From Bemisia tabaci (taxonomy: Eukaryota; Arthropoda; Insecta; Hemiptera; Aleyrodidae), in assembly GCF_918797505.1 (NCBI RefSeq), contig NC_092794.1, forward strand, positions 35,578,122 to 35,642,121: 64,000 nt of DNA. The letters are read 5' to 3'. Made by a program: the position numbers and the translations under genes. The notes under the pieces are model-generated. The model was given only the letters and a program-made list of their open reading frames with translations. It did no database searches and was not told the DNA's origin. Position 1 is the stretch's first letter; every line of letters begins with the position of its first letter. This document shows positions 10,981-23,559 of this stretch, in pieces.

Positions 10981-11264
10981 GGAGGGCAGGGGGCTCAGAG
11001 TTTTGAAAACTCACTTTCAGGTCGCAGGCTGCGTTTGCGTTAACATTGGCAAGAAGTTCCACTCGGACTTGATGCTAAGTTTGAAACTCTTCTGTGACTT
11101 TTCGCATTTTAATGCGATGTTTCATTGTAACAGGCTCATCCCCCTTACGGTGCGGCTGTGGTGGCTCGGGGGCAATATGAAGACTTCGGTATCAGACTTG
11201 GAGAATTCGAGGACTCTTTGAAAAGAGAAATGGTATGACCAAGAGCCGCCGAAGCTACTCTAAA

Positions 11265-11576
11265 AAATGAAGGTACGGACCCCCTAAATAACCTTTGGAC
11301 CCCCCTGACTTTTGATAGGGGGGTCAGATCAACTTCCGGTTTGCGCCAAAAAAATTATTTTTTCATGCTCTTTCTAACGATGTATCACATGATGGGGGTT
11401 GCCATTTGAACATTTTGAGTTGCCCCCCGCCCCCTTCCCCCTGGGGGAGGCGACGAACTGGAAAGTACCTCAAAAAGTTTCCCCCTCGATATGAGGAAGG
11501 ACGCCACAAACCGCAAATCGATATCATCATTAGAACTAAAGTTATGACCAGTGGTGCATAACTTTTGAATAACCCT
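11265..11576. repeat. Terminal part of a CAGGGTG-ended repeat family
   Basis: Reading from the right end inward on the minus strand: CAGGGTTATTCAAAAGTTAT. The same terminal design occurs at 63177 (CAGGGTGATCCAAAAGTCCC) and near 48320. The sequence abuts TA at the edge. G/C homopolymer tracts are typical of all three copies. No gene. Confidence 0.5.
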
Positions 11577-11579
11577 GTA

Positions 11580-13575
11580 TAATCCAAGAAATAGCCAGGG
11601 AAAACCGTTGTCCAAGATACTTGGTAAATAAAATTCTTGCAAAGCATAAAACCAATGCTTCTCACAAAAAGCGACAAGAAAATCATAACAGGGTGGATAA
11701 AACGCAACTTTCAAAACGCAAATTACACTCCTGCTTTGTCCACCAGCAATAACGTTCTGGACAAGATTAAAAAAAGTGTCAACAGGTATATAAAAACTAA
11801 TTTAAATCTTTCTAACGTATCCCATGACAAAAAAATCGCAGGAGTGTACCAAATAGAATGTAATACTTGTACCAAAAAATACATTGGCAAAACGAAGAGG
11901 TTTATAACATGCCGTTTTGAAGAACATACAGGGTGTTTCAGACCACCCGTACCAGGCCTTTTTCTCGGTTGGTTTAGGTCGTACGAAGTCGGAGACCGCG
12001 GAGTTGAACAGGGAATTTACCCCAAGGAATCCGAATTTTGTGGTCCCGAAACCCCCCCACCCCCCCTTGGGAGGTAAAGGGGGGGGTAACGATGCTAAAA
12101 GTCACGGTTCCCGACCGAATTGCGGATCGATCGCATCAGAATTGAAAAGCACGGAAAATTTCACGTGGAATTGACCCCTAAAAATCCAAAATCGGACCAT
12201 CCAAGGCCCAAAAATGATCCCCTAAAGAGGGGGACAGTACCCCCCTCCATAATTTCTCTTTGGTCTCAAAATTGACGTAAATTCTCCAGAAAAAGACGAT
12301 TTCCCAGGTAATCGACCTCGAGAAATCCAAATTTCGTGGTCCAGAAGCTCCTCCAGCTCCCCTTGGGGAATAAACGGGGGGGCCAAATTTTAAAAATCGG
12401 GGCTCCTTTCCGAATCGCAAATTGATTGCATCCAAATTGAGGAGCAGAACACATTTACATCTTAAGTGACTCCTAAGAGTTCTAATTGACCCCCCTGAAC
12501 GGCAGAAAGTAATCCCCTGAGGAAGGGATCCTCGCCCCCGCCTAAAATTTCTCAGGATTCCTCTTTGGTCGCAAAATTGACTTCGATTCTCCAGAAAAAG
12601 ACGGTCTCCCATGTAATCGACCACGAGGACTCTAAATTTCATGTTCCCTGAGCTCCTCGGGGTCGATTACATGGGAGACCGTCTTTTTCTGGAGAATCGA
12701 CGTCAATTTTGCGACCATTGAGGAATCTTGAGAAATTCTAGGCGGGGGCGAGGCCCCCTTCCTCAGGGGATTACTTTCTGCCGGTCAGGGGGATCAAATA
12801 GAACTCTTAGGAGTCACTTAAGATGTAAATGTGTTCTGCTCCTCACTTTGGATGCAATCTATTTGCGATTCGGAAAGGAGCCCCGACTTTTAAAATTGGG
12901 CCCCCCCCCCCCGTTTACCCCCCAAGGGGAGCTGGAGGAGCTTCGGGACCAAGAAATTTGGATTTCTCGAGGTCAATTACCTGGGAAACCGTCTTTTTCT
13001 GGAGAATTTACGTCAATTTTGAGACCAAAGAGAAATTATGGAGGGGGGTACTGTCCCCCTCTTTAGGGAATCATTTTTGGGCCTTGGATGGTCCGATTTT
13101 GGATTTTTAGGGGTCAATTCCACGTGAAATTTTCCGTGCTTTTCAATTCTGATGCGATCGATCCGCAATTCGGTCGGGAACCGAGACTTTCAGCATCGTG
13201 ACCCCCCCCTTTACCCCCCAAGGTGGGGTGGGAGGGTTTCGGGACTACAAAATTCGGATTCCTTGGGGTAAATTCCCTATTCAACCCCGCGGCCTCCGAC
13301 TTCGTACGACCTAAACCAACCGAGAAAAAGGCCTGGTACGGGTGGTCTGAAACACCCTGTACAAAGTTGAAATCCTCTAATGTGTATAGGCATATCAAAG
13401 ATGAAAATCACGTAATTAACGGCAGCGATGTTAAAATGTCACACTTTAATGACAGAAAATTATCAACAGTTTTAGAAAAGTTCGAAACTGTCAAGGTAGT
13501 AAGAAAGAATTATAGTTTACTAAAAGCCCAAACGGAAATAAATTTGGCAACCAACCAATTGTATGAAAGATAAGC
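11580..13575 (+). pseudogene. Penelope-like family A, GIY-YIG end, interrupted by a foldback
   Basis: The first part (to 11928) reads NYTPALSTSNNVLDKIKKSV, then IAGVYQIECNTCTKKYIGKT and CRFEEH, the GIY-YIG core with the Tyr/Gly spacing of the Penelope nuclease. The second part (from 13360) continues KLKSSNVYRHIKDENHVING and ends NQLYER followed by TAA at 13570-13572. Dropping the 1431-bp insert and one copy of its TA duplication leaves the two halves in the same frame across the Glu-Glu-His-Thr-Lys junction, so the nuclease was open when the foldback inserted. A frameshift lies near 11700. The RT is absent. Confidence 0.72.
11929..13359. mobile_element. 1431-bp foldback (near-perfect palindrome) at TA target
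   Basis: The ends are CAGGGTGTTTCAGACCACC and its reverse complement, flanked by TA on each side (11927-11928, 13360-13361). Arms of about 700 bp meet near 12655. TA duplication and CAGGGTG ends fit a Tc1/mariner-type non-autonomous element (inference). ORFs inside (12178-12642, 12728-13066 and others) are mirror-image reads of the arms with no family match. Confidence 0.8.
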
Positions 13576-13889
13576 TGAACTCAGTGATTAATCCTTGAAA
13601 AATCTGATCTATATTTACATTCTTACCTAGTCAACAAAAGCATATCAAAGTTGTTGATTGTTAATTGAAAAAAAAGTATTTAAATTTTGTTTTCTCAAGA
13701 CGAAGGTCCTGTTGATGGCAATTGTGCCGAAAAACTTTGACCAAAAATTATATAAATAAACCATTTTATATAAGTAAACACTTGCACATTTTCCAGCACT
13801 TTGACTATACACTTACCTGACAAGATAAAAATGTTGAAATACTTAAAGTAGCCCAAAAGGGATTCAGGAATGGGGAAATAATTGCTTAC
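13576..13889. other. Intronic sequence, nothing recognised
   Basis: AT-rich sequence between the Penelope stop and the donor of NOMO exon E. I see no repeat or gene in it. Confidence 0.5.
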
Positions 13890-14163
13890 TGAACTCCAGA
13901 CGCTCTTTCCACTTCGCCCAGCTTGACTGATACCTCATAACTGCCAGGTGATAGAAAACCACAATACTTTTGGGTGTTCGAACGCACATCTAATTCTTCA
14001 AGAATTTCAGATTGGGCTGAAATTATCACAAAACGTTGCGCTCTCTCTCCATCTGGCGATGATGTAACTTTTCCGCAAACTCTGAATTTATCTGGGTGTA
14101 TTGATGGTAGAAATGGAGAATTCGGTGATATCTTAACCTCTTTTGGTTCAAAAAAGTAATTCT
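13890..14163 (-). CDS. NOMO: NOMO exon E (most 3' exon in window)
   Basis: A long T tract ending TTTTAG on the minus strand (14177-14164) is the acceptor; the donor is GTAAGC at 13889. The exon is 274 nt and begins with the AG that completes the split Glu codon. It encodes ENYFFEPKEVKISPNSPFLP, then FRVCGKVTSSPDGERAQRFV, and PGSYEVSVKLGEVERASGV. The family has EHLYFETVTIKIAPNTPQL...ATGFSVCGQI......YKVVLSS......GSFCFKAKPGTYKVQVMVPEAETRAG here. The exon leaves in phase 2. The next exon would encode the TLKPQTFPLTV-like strand and was not found in 1-13889. Confidence 0.9.
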
Positions 14164-14449
14164 CTAAAAAAAAAAAAAAATCAATTAACAAAAGATTGAA
14201 TGAAAGTTGTGTTGAAACTTTTTCTCTCTGCTTCGTTTGGTTTTTTTTACTTTTTCATCATTTTTTTTTTTCAGTAGAGGCATGCCTGGTGGGCAGCTTG
14301 CAGTTAATAGAATATGGACAAAAGTGAGGACACAAAATACATATGGAAAAAACAACACTTTTTGATTTTTCATGATCGAGTAAAAGGGGCTTGCTACTTT
14401 TAGGTTTTATTAGTGCACATACCGGAATCCTACAATCAGGCATTTAAGG

Positions 14450-14620
14450 CGCCTCATGAGGTTATGCCGTACAGCATCGGCTCGTAGCTTCAGCATTAAT
14501 GCCGTATGCCCAGGTAGCGGCCGTGCGGGCATGCGGCGCCGCGCCTAATGCGCGCAACCTGCCGGCGCCGGCTTCAGGCATTGAAGCCCAATGCCGGTAA
14601 GCGCTGATGCTGAGGTTTGA
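14450..14620. repeat. GC-rich island with short palindromes
   Basis: GCATGCGGCGCCGCGCC and CCGGCGCCGG lie in an otherwise AT-rich intron. It resembles other GC-rich blocks at 18465-18600 and 62270-62330 in style (GCGCCGG cores). Probably repeat-derived. Confidence 0.35.
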
Positions 14621-14639
14621 TGCTGGCTCACTATGGTCC

Positions 14640-16035
14640 CAACCCTCTCGAGAGTGCTCAAAAATCGATATTTATGAAGTTGGACGACATTTTTTTTTCG
14701 AGTCAAAATTGATAAATATAGTATCTATGGGTCATAAACTACACCTAGTATGCCTCAAAAAAAAAATTTAGTCACTTTGAAAGTGTCACAAACTGTGCAA
14801 GTAGTCGGATATGTATTTTCTGACCTGTGAAGTGGCTATTTCTAAGAAAGCGTTCGGAGCCTCTCCTGAATCATGAAATGGTGTCTTAGAATTCTTGCTA
14901 ATACCATTTTGTAGAGGACTCTAAGAGGATTGTAACGCACTAATTACAATTTTTCCCCGAGGAATTCTAATACATTATACACAAGGTAGAAGTTGGATAC
15001 CTATTTCTCATCAAAAAATGCCGATTTTTCCCACGTACTTTAATTTAAAAAAAAGTCACCGAAGGTCACCTAAGGAGACACCTTTAGGTACCTTCTAAAC
15101 ATCCTTGGGAAGCTACAGTAGAAATATTTTGTGCTTTGGTTTGCTTTTTCTCGAGAAATCGAATTTGTTCGGTTCTAAGTCTGGGGCTAAAATAACGTTA
15201 TTTGACCAGTTTAGCCATTAATCAATCTGCAGTCGTCTTAAACTTTTTTGAGGCATGCGATACCACCAAAAACGTGCTTAAATAGTCTCTATGAGTCCTT
15301 AAGAAGGATTTTAAACCAAAAATTGTTGGTTCTTCTTGCTTTTTGGACGGATTTTGAATCTTTTTCGTACCTGCGTGTTTCCTTCAAAATACTATATAAC
15401 AAACCTGGAAAGCCCCTCGAAAAATATTCTGAGACATTTGGCACCTTTAGAGTTACTTTTAAGTCGTTTCTGCAGATCTTTAGGAAGGCAATTGAACCAG
15501 AAATGTTTGCTTCCACCTGCTTTTTCGACCAAATTTGAATTTTTTACGTGACTATGTGTTTGCCCCAGAAATACTCAATTTTTTGCTTTAAAAAAACACC
15601 TATAGTTGCAGCCTTAACACGTGCTAAGCACTTTGACATCTACAGAGATGCACTTAAGTAGCTTCTATGGATATTTTTGAGGCTGACCGTTTCGAAAAAA
15701 GTTTGGTTACCCCTACTTTTGGAGAGTTTTAGAAAAGTTTCCCGTTCCTCAGTTTTATCTATAAAAATGCTCTTTCCAATCCTAGAAAGTACCTATTAAT
15801 TTTGCTGAGATAAAATTCCTTACTCCCCGAATATTTATCCATTGTTGATTGAATTTTTCTTAACGTGACAATATTGCACCCCCCGCTCTTCAACATTATT
15901 ATGTATCCGATTTGCCTTTCCCGGCAAATCGACATAAAGGAAAGTCTTCTCTGAATCTTTATTTCGACATTTTTAAAAAAGACATTAAGTTTGGATCTAT
16001 TTAATTTTTTTCAATTCAGTTTTTCTAAAAAGTTA
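14640..16035. other. Intronic sequence, no gene recognised
   Basis: The stretch includes two diverged segments (15230-15420 and 15420-15580) that share the wording TTTAAG..TTCTT/TGCTTTTTGGACGGATTTTGAAT versus CTGCTTTTTCGACCAAATTTGAAT, suggesting a weak tandem repeat of about 170-180 bp. No coding family is seen. Confidence 0.35.
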
Positions 16036-16782
16036 GTGTGCGAGGTCCTTACATCACTCAAAGAAACTTGTTCTAGGGGTTTCCCATCCGACGCTCCGTT
16101 CGCGAGATATGGATCCCTAAGGATGGGGTGAATTTCAGCGATATGCGAGTAAGCCCGCTCTAGTGTTTCTCAGTTTCTCGACTTCCCTCTCTTTGACTGT
16201 CCATGGTGGGACTCTATATTGATCCAACAAACTTTTAAAAGATGTTTCTAAACGAATTTTTTATGTAGATTCTAAATCTGCCATTGAAATTGAGGTCAAA
16301 ATTATTTAAATGACTGTAATTTAGGGTTTTTTAAAATTGACTATTTTTTCACCATTCAAGGTTCAAACCGAATTATCTAAAAAAAACAATCTCTCCGATT
16401 TTCAATTTTTTCTTTGATACTTCAAGCTTAAGATATATATTTTCGGTTTATTCTTTTTACTTTCTCGCTCCCCTAGGGTAGAGAGGAAGTATTGTCATCC
16501 TCCAAGAAAGAAAGAAAAAAAAAGTTGAAATTTCATCATTTCTAGACGTTTTAAGGTCCCAGGAGTCAAAATAACCATACTTGAAAAAATGTGTGTCCGT
16601 CCGTGTGGCGTCCCCCAAATCTGTCTACGGCGATATCTCAGAATCTATCTGTTCGATTTCATTCAAAATATTCACAGAACACCATATCTATGGTCTCCTT
16701 GTGCACGTCAAACGATTTTGGGGTACGCTAAAATTTGGGGGGGCTAGGCTGAATTGTCCATTTTTAGCAAAATCACACGGAA

Positions 16783-17250
16783 AGCTCATTTTGAGGGACC
16801 GTAAATTTTGAAAAATGCCTTTAATTCTTTAAAAGTGGGCATCAAGCACATCACCTGGGTCATTAATTTAAGTTCCTAAAAGATCTTTGGACTAAACTCA
16901 AAATTCAAGGGATTACGAGGCCCAAAAGTAGGGCACTTTGCTCCGCGACATCACAAACAGCTCATTTTCAAGGACTGTAAATTTTAGAAAAAATGCCTTT
17001 AATTCTTCGAAAGTTAGCATAAGAGCACCACCTGGTTCATTAATTTAAGTTCCTGTGAGGTCTTTGGACTAAACTAAAAATTGAAGGGTTAAGCGTCATA
17101 TAGCGAGGAGAGCACTTCGGTCACATGGAGAGCTCATGGACGGTAAATTTTGAAAAATGCCTTTAATTCTTGGAAAGTTGGCTCAAAAGCACCACCTGAG
17201 TCATTAATTTAAGTTCCTAAAGAATCTTTGGACTAATCTCATAATTGCAG
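16783..17250 (+). repeat. Tandem repeat, 3 units of about 170-178 bp
   Basis: GCTCATTTT..GGACCGTAAATTTT followed by AAAATGCCTTTAATTCTT and CATTAATTTAAGTTCC recurs at about 16785, 16963 and 17131, with later units slightly shortened. Confidence 0.7.
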
Positions 17251-17259
17251 AGGGGCCGA

Positions 17260-18435
17260 TAGGAAACGCTCAATTCTCCAAAATGAGTCGGAACGCTTCA
17301 GGATATTAGCAGCAAACGCTTTGAGTCAGGTGAAACCTAGGAATTCAAATGCATTATATAATGCATCATATACTATCTCCAAAATTACTCCGTAGGTATC
17401 ACCAATCAAAATTAGACAACCAATTAGGTACTTACATTACATACTATGAATCATTGAAGCTAACGCAAGAACTGACACATAGATCTTTATTAGAGACTAA
17501 TATGTTTGTTGTTAATGAATTTAGAATCCCGGCAGATTCCATCTTTCGCGGTTCCTTTTTACGAGGTACTGAATACAAATATAACATGATAATTCTGCAC
17601 AAACATGATTGATTTAATGATTGATAATAAAGCGCGTTATAACCTGTCTAGATTGATTGACGTTTTTGTTGCAGAGGGTATAGAAGGTTAGAGGCCCGAC
17701 TCAATGCTAAGAAATTGAAACAGAAGCGCTCTCAGCGCGCTCGCTGGCAATGTACGCAACTACTATTTTCTATTTTTCTCCAGTGACTAGCAGCGGGTAT
17801 GTTGCTGCCGGACCACCTCCACGTAGGCAATTTTTTATACATCGTCCGTCCGCAACTCTCGCTTGGCCGATCTGCGCAGTGGTATGGGAATCCCGCTCGT
17901 CGCGCACTCTCGTGCAACTGCTTGCTCGCGGCTCAACTTCAGTTTCAATTCTTCCCTATCCAGTAGGGCCTCTAACCTTCTATACCATTGCCAGCAGGGA
18001 GATTTGCCCGCCAAATTTAAAATTTGGGCGATGGTAAGCGAAAACCGTTTAGTTTTACGACTATTTAAACATCGAATAGTCATTCTACCCATTAAAGTAG
18101 ATTTTTGATGGCTTTTGACCGGGCTTAAGGAAAAATTATAATATATAATCATATCTGAAGTATGATGCCAATGAATCTAATGGATCCTAATGAATTGTAG
18201 AAAAGCTAAGATTTTTACGGATCGCCGTCTTTGATAGGAGGCATCATTAATGAATTACATATTTTATTGAAGATGCCTCATAATATCGACAAGTCGAGTC
18301 CGAATGTACGAATTCATCACATATGTCGAAGACATTTACAATAAAGTGCAGTGGTTTGAATAAAAATGTCATAACTATTATCCTGCGATCAAAATTCCAA
18401 TCAAACTTTATGATTTTATGAAATTGGCAGTATTT
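17260..18435. other. Intronic sequence, no gene recognised
   Basis: ORFs at 17349-17612, 17732-18152 and 18247-18546 show no family resemblance. The 17700-18020 part is GC-richer on both strands, with overlapping ORFs in several frames, as expected from composition. Confidence 0.35.
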
Positions 18436-18464
18436 TTCTGAATATTCCAGTAAAAGTGTCTGTG

Positions 18465-18600
18465 CCGGCGCGGAGCGCCGGCAAAAGCGAGAAAGTCTTG
18501 TGCGATCTTTGCACCATGATGGGGGGACGAAGCCCCCCCCCCCCACATGCCGGCGCGAAGCGCCGGTACGCGGCGCTTGGGCCGCGCATAAATTGGCCGG
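18465..18600. repeat. GC-rich repeat block with GGCGC..GCGCC palindromes
   Basis: GCCGGCGCGGAGCGCCGGC and GCCGGCGCGAAGCGCCGGT are short hairpins about 70 bp apart around a C homopolymer. A related GGAGCGCCGGCTTTTGAGGGG block lies at 62285-62310. Confidence 0.5.
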
Positions 18601-18848
18601 AGGTTAATTTTTTCAATTGCCATCGGACGGCGAGGGGCCTACAGAAATTCAAATGGGCCAAAAAAGGTCAAAAATTGGTAGAAAAAGACGACTTTTTACC
18701 TATTAATCCAAATATCTCGATAATGAACACTTTAAATGTTGATATTTTTTCCCGGTTCACCCATATTTTTCGTCAAGTTCATAATCGGCGATTTTTATTA
18801 TGATAGTATCAGCTCCTTTAAATCAAATCATCGATTCAAATCAACTCC

Positions 18849-18851
<3 letters not shown>

Positions 18852-18883
<32 letters not shown>
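18852..18883. repeat. Poly-T tract
   Basis: An uninterrupted T run within the left arm of the large palindrome. No retroelement end could be assigned to it. Confidence 0.6.
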
Positions 18884-18886
<3 letters not shown>

Positions 18887-21835
18887 TTTCCGGTCTATTT
18901 CTAATTTGACTTTTTAGATATTCCACCAATAAATGGATAATGTGTAAAGTAAGCTTTTCAAAAGCACACCTTACATTTGAGGAAGAGAAAAGAATAATTA
19001 AAATTTCAGTGACTATTCATGATTACCGTGTGAAAAACCGTACTTTTTGAGCATTTCTGGCCGGTTTCCATTCCTGTTTAGCTCCGTAACACTTCGATGC
19101 ACATTTATTTGTGTTAAGTACTCGAAAGATTACATCATAAGGTTGAAGTTTTTTTTTTTTTATTATTATTTTTTCTTATTAATTAAAAAATTCAGAGACA
19201 AATAGAGACCGAGCACGCCCTATTCCGCCAATGAATTTTGAGTGAGGCACATCTAATTCTCGCGGATTGAACAAAACAACGGTCATCATATTTCTGATTT
19301 CGCCTAAAGTTGACTGGTGCTAGTCGCATCTGGTGAGCTTTTGGCAATATGGCGATTTGTTTACATTCTTCCTTATCACTTGCAAAGCGGAAAATTTTCC
19401 AATTTTTCCTTTGAAACTCTTCGAATTTGTCATAAAATGACTTTTTACCAAGTAAATAATTAATTCACCCCTTCTACTCAACATTTGTGATGCTTTCGGT
19501 GGTTTCACTTCTTGCAGTGAGAAACAGATTCCTCGAGACAGCCTGGTCCTCAGATTGTTCAACTTCCTTATGGATAATTATTTTAGCAATCGAAATGTTC
19601 TTTGACTGTAAATGGTGTATAATTCTTTCAAGATAATTCTCTGTAAATGATTCTGTTTCCAAAATCCTATCCCGAAGCCTGATGTAATGCATTGAATGCG
19701 GAGCATTACGAGACTGAAGTGTCGATATGTGTCTTTAAGGAGCCGTGTAAATGAAACGGTTGGATAAGCTTGTAAGCAGTACAAATTCTTTTGTGTGTGA
19801 AAAATAACTGAATGTCCAGAATTCTAAACACCTGACCGTATCTCAAGTACCTGAAGGAAATGTTGGTCAGGTCAGAGTTTGTGAATCCTTGGCAGCAGTT
19901 ACTGAAATTCTCCTACGTACTTGACAACTTTGCTCATTAAAGTTTGGTAAGTGAGAAATGTAAACCAACAATAAGTAGTGCGCGGTTCGAATCTTCGCCT
20001 GTTCTCGTCAAGAGGTAGATTTGACGCATTATGAAAAAGCTAAAAACTGCAAATAAGCTGTCACATTTCTCTCTTGAAAGATGCCTGTTCAAACTAAATT
20101 TAGTTTCTTTATTTCTGAATGATGAAAGAACCTTTAAGGGCCGAAATATCACGAATTTTGATCTAGAAGTTGTAAGAGAGCACTCTGGTGAGATCCTCTT
20201 TCCTTTTTTCGAGTTGCACATTTTCCAATTTTACAGGAAGTAGTATTAGTTGCATCCAGTATCACAATTTATAAGTATTCAATACGTTTCCTCATCGAAA
20301 TGAGCGAAGAAAAAACATTTACTTTTATTTTCACCGAATTAATGAGAGTTTTACTGCCAACTAAGCCAGCAAATGTTTACGGTGAAGCTACTTTATTTGT
20401 TTCACGACTCCCAATTTTAGGAATTCTAAGGCGAAGTTGATAGCGTATACATCATTTCTCATTTAATGCAAGGTTGAAATACTTTATAATGGTGGTGGAA
20501 GAGACAATTCTGGTAAAATTGATAGAAAAATCAGGAAGAAAAGTTCTTAGACAAATCTCACGAACTCCATCAGATGATGGGCACTTCACCCTCCAAGGAT
20601 TTTTACACTATGGAGTTATGGACTAATACTGACAAGCATAATATGATGGATCTGAGCGGTCTCTTACTTACCTAACTTTGATGAGCGAAGGCCTTAAATA
20701 CGTAGAAGAATTGCATTAACTGCTGCCAAGGATTCACAAACTCTGACCTGACCAACATTTCCTTTAGGTACTTGAGATACAGTCAGATGTTTAGAATTCT
20801 GGACATTCAGTTATTTTCCACACACAAAAGAATTCGTACAGCTTGCGAGCTTATCCAAACGTTTCATTTACACGCCTCCTTAACAACAAATATCGCATTT
20901 TGCAGCCATAACACTCCGCTTTCAACGCACTACATCAGGCTTAGAGATAGGATGTTGGAGACATCAAGCATTTGATCCACAATTAATACTTATCATAGTG
21001 AGCAGCTTATGACATAGACAGTAACTTTTTTTTCATCAAATTTCAATACAGTGTATCTGTAAGACTGGCAGTGCGCTGCTGTGATCAGGTTCTTGACAGA
21101 TCTCAAATGGCTAAAATATCTCTATCCTGCGACATGATATGGAGGTTAATAGATTGAGAATTTGATCACAAGGTATTGATACTGTCTAGAAACAATTATA
21201 CACCATTTAAAGTCAAAAGAAAGTTCGATAACTAAAATTATCCATTAAGAAGTTGAACAATCTGCGGACCAGGCTCAGAGTCTCGAGGAATCTGCTTCTC
21301 ACTACATTAAGTGAAACCACCGAAAGTATCACAAATGTTGATTAAAAGGGGCGAATTAATTTTTTACCTAGTAATAAGTCATTTTATGACAATTTGGAAG
21401 AGTTTCAAAGGAAAAATTGGAAGAGTTTCAAAGGAAAAATTGGAAAATTTTCCGCTTTGCAATTGATTAGGAAGAATGTAAACAAGCCGCCATAATGCCA
21501 ACAGCTGACTAGCATCAGTCAACTTTAGGCGAAATCAGAAAATACATGACTGTTGTCCCGATGGATCCCCGAGAATTAGATGTGCCTCACTGAAAATCCA
21601 ACGTGCTCAGTCCCTATTTGTCGCTGAAAAAATTGTACAACTAGCCCCTGACAGGGCTATTTATTACATTATTTTTAATTTTATACTTAAAACTAAAAAT
21701 TAACTAAGGTTAAATTTTTTTTGTGTTAACAATAAACCATTCATACCAATATGTCTGTTTCTTTTACACTACACTATTTCCTTACATTCAAACACCATGC
21801 ATACAGGTTGAAGTAAAGAGAAAAAAATGAAAAAT

Positions 21836-22110
21836 TCAGTGACAATTCATGAAATGTGTCGGTTCCCGTGTAATAAATCGTTTTGTTCCATCATTTTTGA
21901 GCATTTCCGGTCGGTTTTCATTTCCATTCATATCCCTGCTCCAACAATGCAAGTTAGTAAGTGTGTTTGACTCAAAAGTATATATAGAGAGAAAATTGGA
22001 AATAGCGGTTACTATCCATTGAAATGCATCGGTTACCGTGTGAAAAATCGTCTTTTGGCGTCAATTTTGAGGATTTTTGGTCGGTTTGCAGTTTCCATCG
22101 GGCCGTTAAT
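21836..22110 (+). repeat. Satellite-like unit, about 173-bp period
   Basis: The unit GTTACTATCCATTGAAATGC..CGTGTGAAAAATCGTCTTTT, then GAGGATTTTTGGTCGGTTT, is seen at 21836 and 22010. Single diverged units also occur at 19010, 23560 and 23705 in the same orientation. No gene. Confidence 0.55.
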
Positions 22111-22309
22111 CGATCGGTGAATGTATGGAAAGCGTTGACAGTCCGATTTTATAAATCTTAAAGGGTAAACCGGGAAATAATATCAACAATTGAAGTGTTC
22201 ATTATCGAGATATTAGGATTAATAGGTAAAAAATCGTCTTTTTCTACCAATTTTTGACCTTTGGTGGCCCATTTGAATTTCTGTAGGCCCCTCACTATCC
22301 GATGGCAAT

Positions 22310-23100
22310 GGATGATCATTACCTGGTTGAAACCTTTGCAAGTCTAGTTGGAATGTCGATTCAGCCGTGGCACTCACCAGAAACTTTCTTCCTCAATCGG
22401 ACCTTTGATGATTCATTGTCGAATTAGCTTTGAACTGATTAAATATAAATGACACCATAAAGTTTCATTTATTAGTGAATCAGAGATCAAAGTATAAATT
22501 TTTGAAGCTGGTAGAGCAGTAATTTCATTTGGCAAAAGTGATCGCCTACATGCAAAACCTACTTAAGACGGATCTGACCGGAACCGGGAACGCGCAGAAA
22601 AATCGCTTTAACTCAGGAACGAATAGTTTCCCCAAGGTCAAACAAAGTGTGGTAGATGCAGAATTTCATGGAGAATCACCTCAACAGGTTTTTATTCACG
22701 TAGCAACGATTCCATGGAGCGGAGAAACGAAAAACGAAAAAAAGTCGAACCTTCAAAATCGAAAAAATCTATTTATGACTACGATAAATTACGCAACCGT
22801 GCGAACGGCATTAATATTCTAGTAGAGAATATTTTTTAACGTTTTTTAGCGCAAACTGCAGCACTTACACTCAAACTGTTCAGGAGATATCGAGTTTTAA
22901 AGTTTTGAAAAAATGGCAACTTTGCCCCCCTACCCCCTCCCCCCTAATTGTCCGAGGGGGCTGAAATTTTGCCCAAGCATCGGGGACACTTAGTACAACA
23001 TCTGAGCAAAGTTTGGGCCAAATCCAAGAGGGGCAAAAATTGGCGTTTTTGGAACAACCTCTTTACAACGTTGTAGTCAAAAGTATTCTTACATATGACT
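22310..23100. other. Intronic sequence, no gene recognised
   Basis: The 97-codon ORF at 22529-22822 has no visible family. A C-rich run (22925-22955) is followed by AAGTTTGGGCCAAATCC. Confidence 0.35.
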
Positions 23101-23122
23101 GTGAAGTTTAACAGCTGAAGGA

Positions 23123-23345
23123 ATGGACCCAGGGGACGCTGAGAGCTACCGAGATGGATTTCTGGAGGTCGCAGAAGGAATTTTTAGGAGCGATCACGTC
23201 CGAATTGAAAGAGTGTGTCAGATCATGGGAGTCGAAAATATCATCCTATTCGATGTCATGATCAGAAACCTTGACTGGTATGGTCATGTCAATAGAATGA
23301 TGGACGTGGGACTCCCAAAGAAGATGCTTGAATGGGTTTCTCCTG
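23123..23345 (+). pseudogene. 3' end of a LINE reverse transcriptase ORF
   Basis: VRIERVCQIMGVENIILFDV, then DWYGHVNRMMDVGLPKKML and EWVSPG. This has the layout of the C-terminal tail of many insect LINE polyproteins (..I.E.M.VE..I...I....L.WYGHV.RM...RLPKK.LEW.PPG). Only the tail is present. The ORF runs on for 46 more codons without similarity. A dead 5'-truncated fragment. Confidence 0.65.
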
Positions 23346-23559
23346 GGAGTACCATTTCGACGTTTGGTGCCGTTATACCAACATTTCAATTTCAGCTTCC
23401 ATTTTGGCCACCACTTGTTTTTGGGGCCTTGGCATCAAAATCGGAGAGTCCACCAAAGATTGTCTCACTCTGGGGACCAAAATGAAGAGAGCAAACTTTC
23501 GTCACAAACGTGCAGACGGGACGTAGTTTTCGAGCACATGCTCCCCTGACTATGCAATA

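Larger units (their letters stand above)
18640..22300. repeat. Palindrome of about 3.7 kb: arms 18640-19905 and 20715-22300
   Basis: GGAAATGTTGGTCAGGTCAG (19858) pairs with CTGACCTGACCAACATTTCC (20745). GTTGACTGGTGCTAGTC pairs with GACTAGCATCAGTCAAC. The 18700 block CGATAATGAACACTT pairs with AAGTGTTCATTATCGA at 22195. The loop of about 800 bp (19906-20714) has no recognised gene. Arms are interrupted by satellite-like units, so pairing is not continuous. Confidence 0.6.

Noticed and set aside
12178..13110. Several overlapping ORFs of 60-150 codons on both strands
   Set aside because: They are mirror-image reads of one palindrome and match no family.
18456..18803. 115-codon plus-strand ORF in a GC-rich block
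   Set aside because: Overlaps three minus-strand ORFs over a hairpin-rich repeat; no motif.
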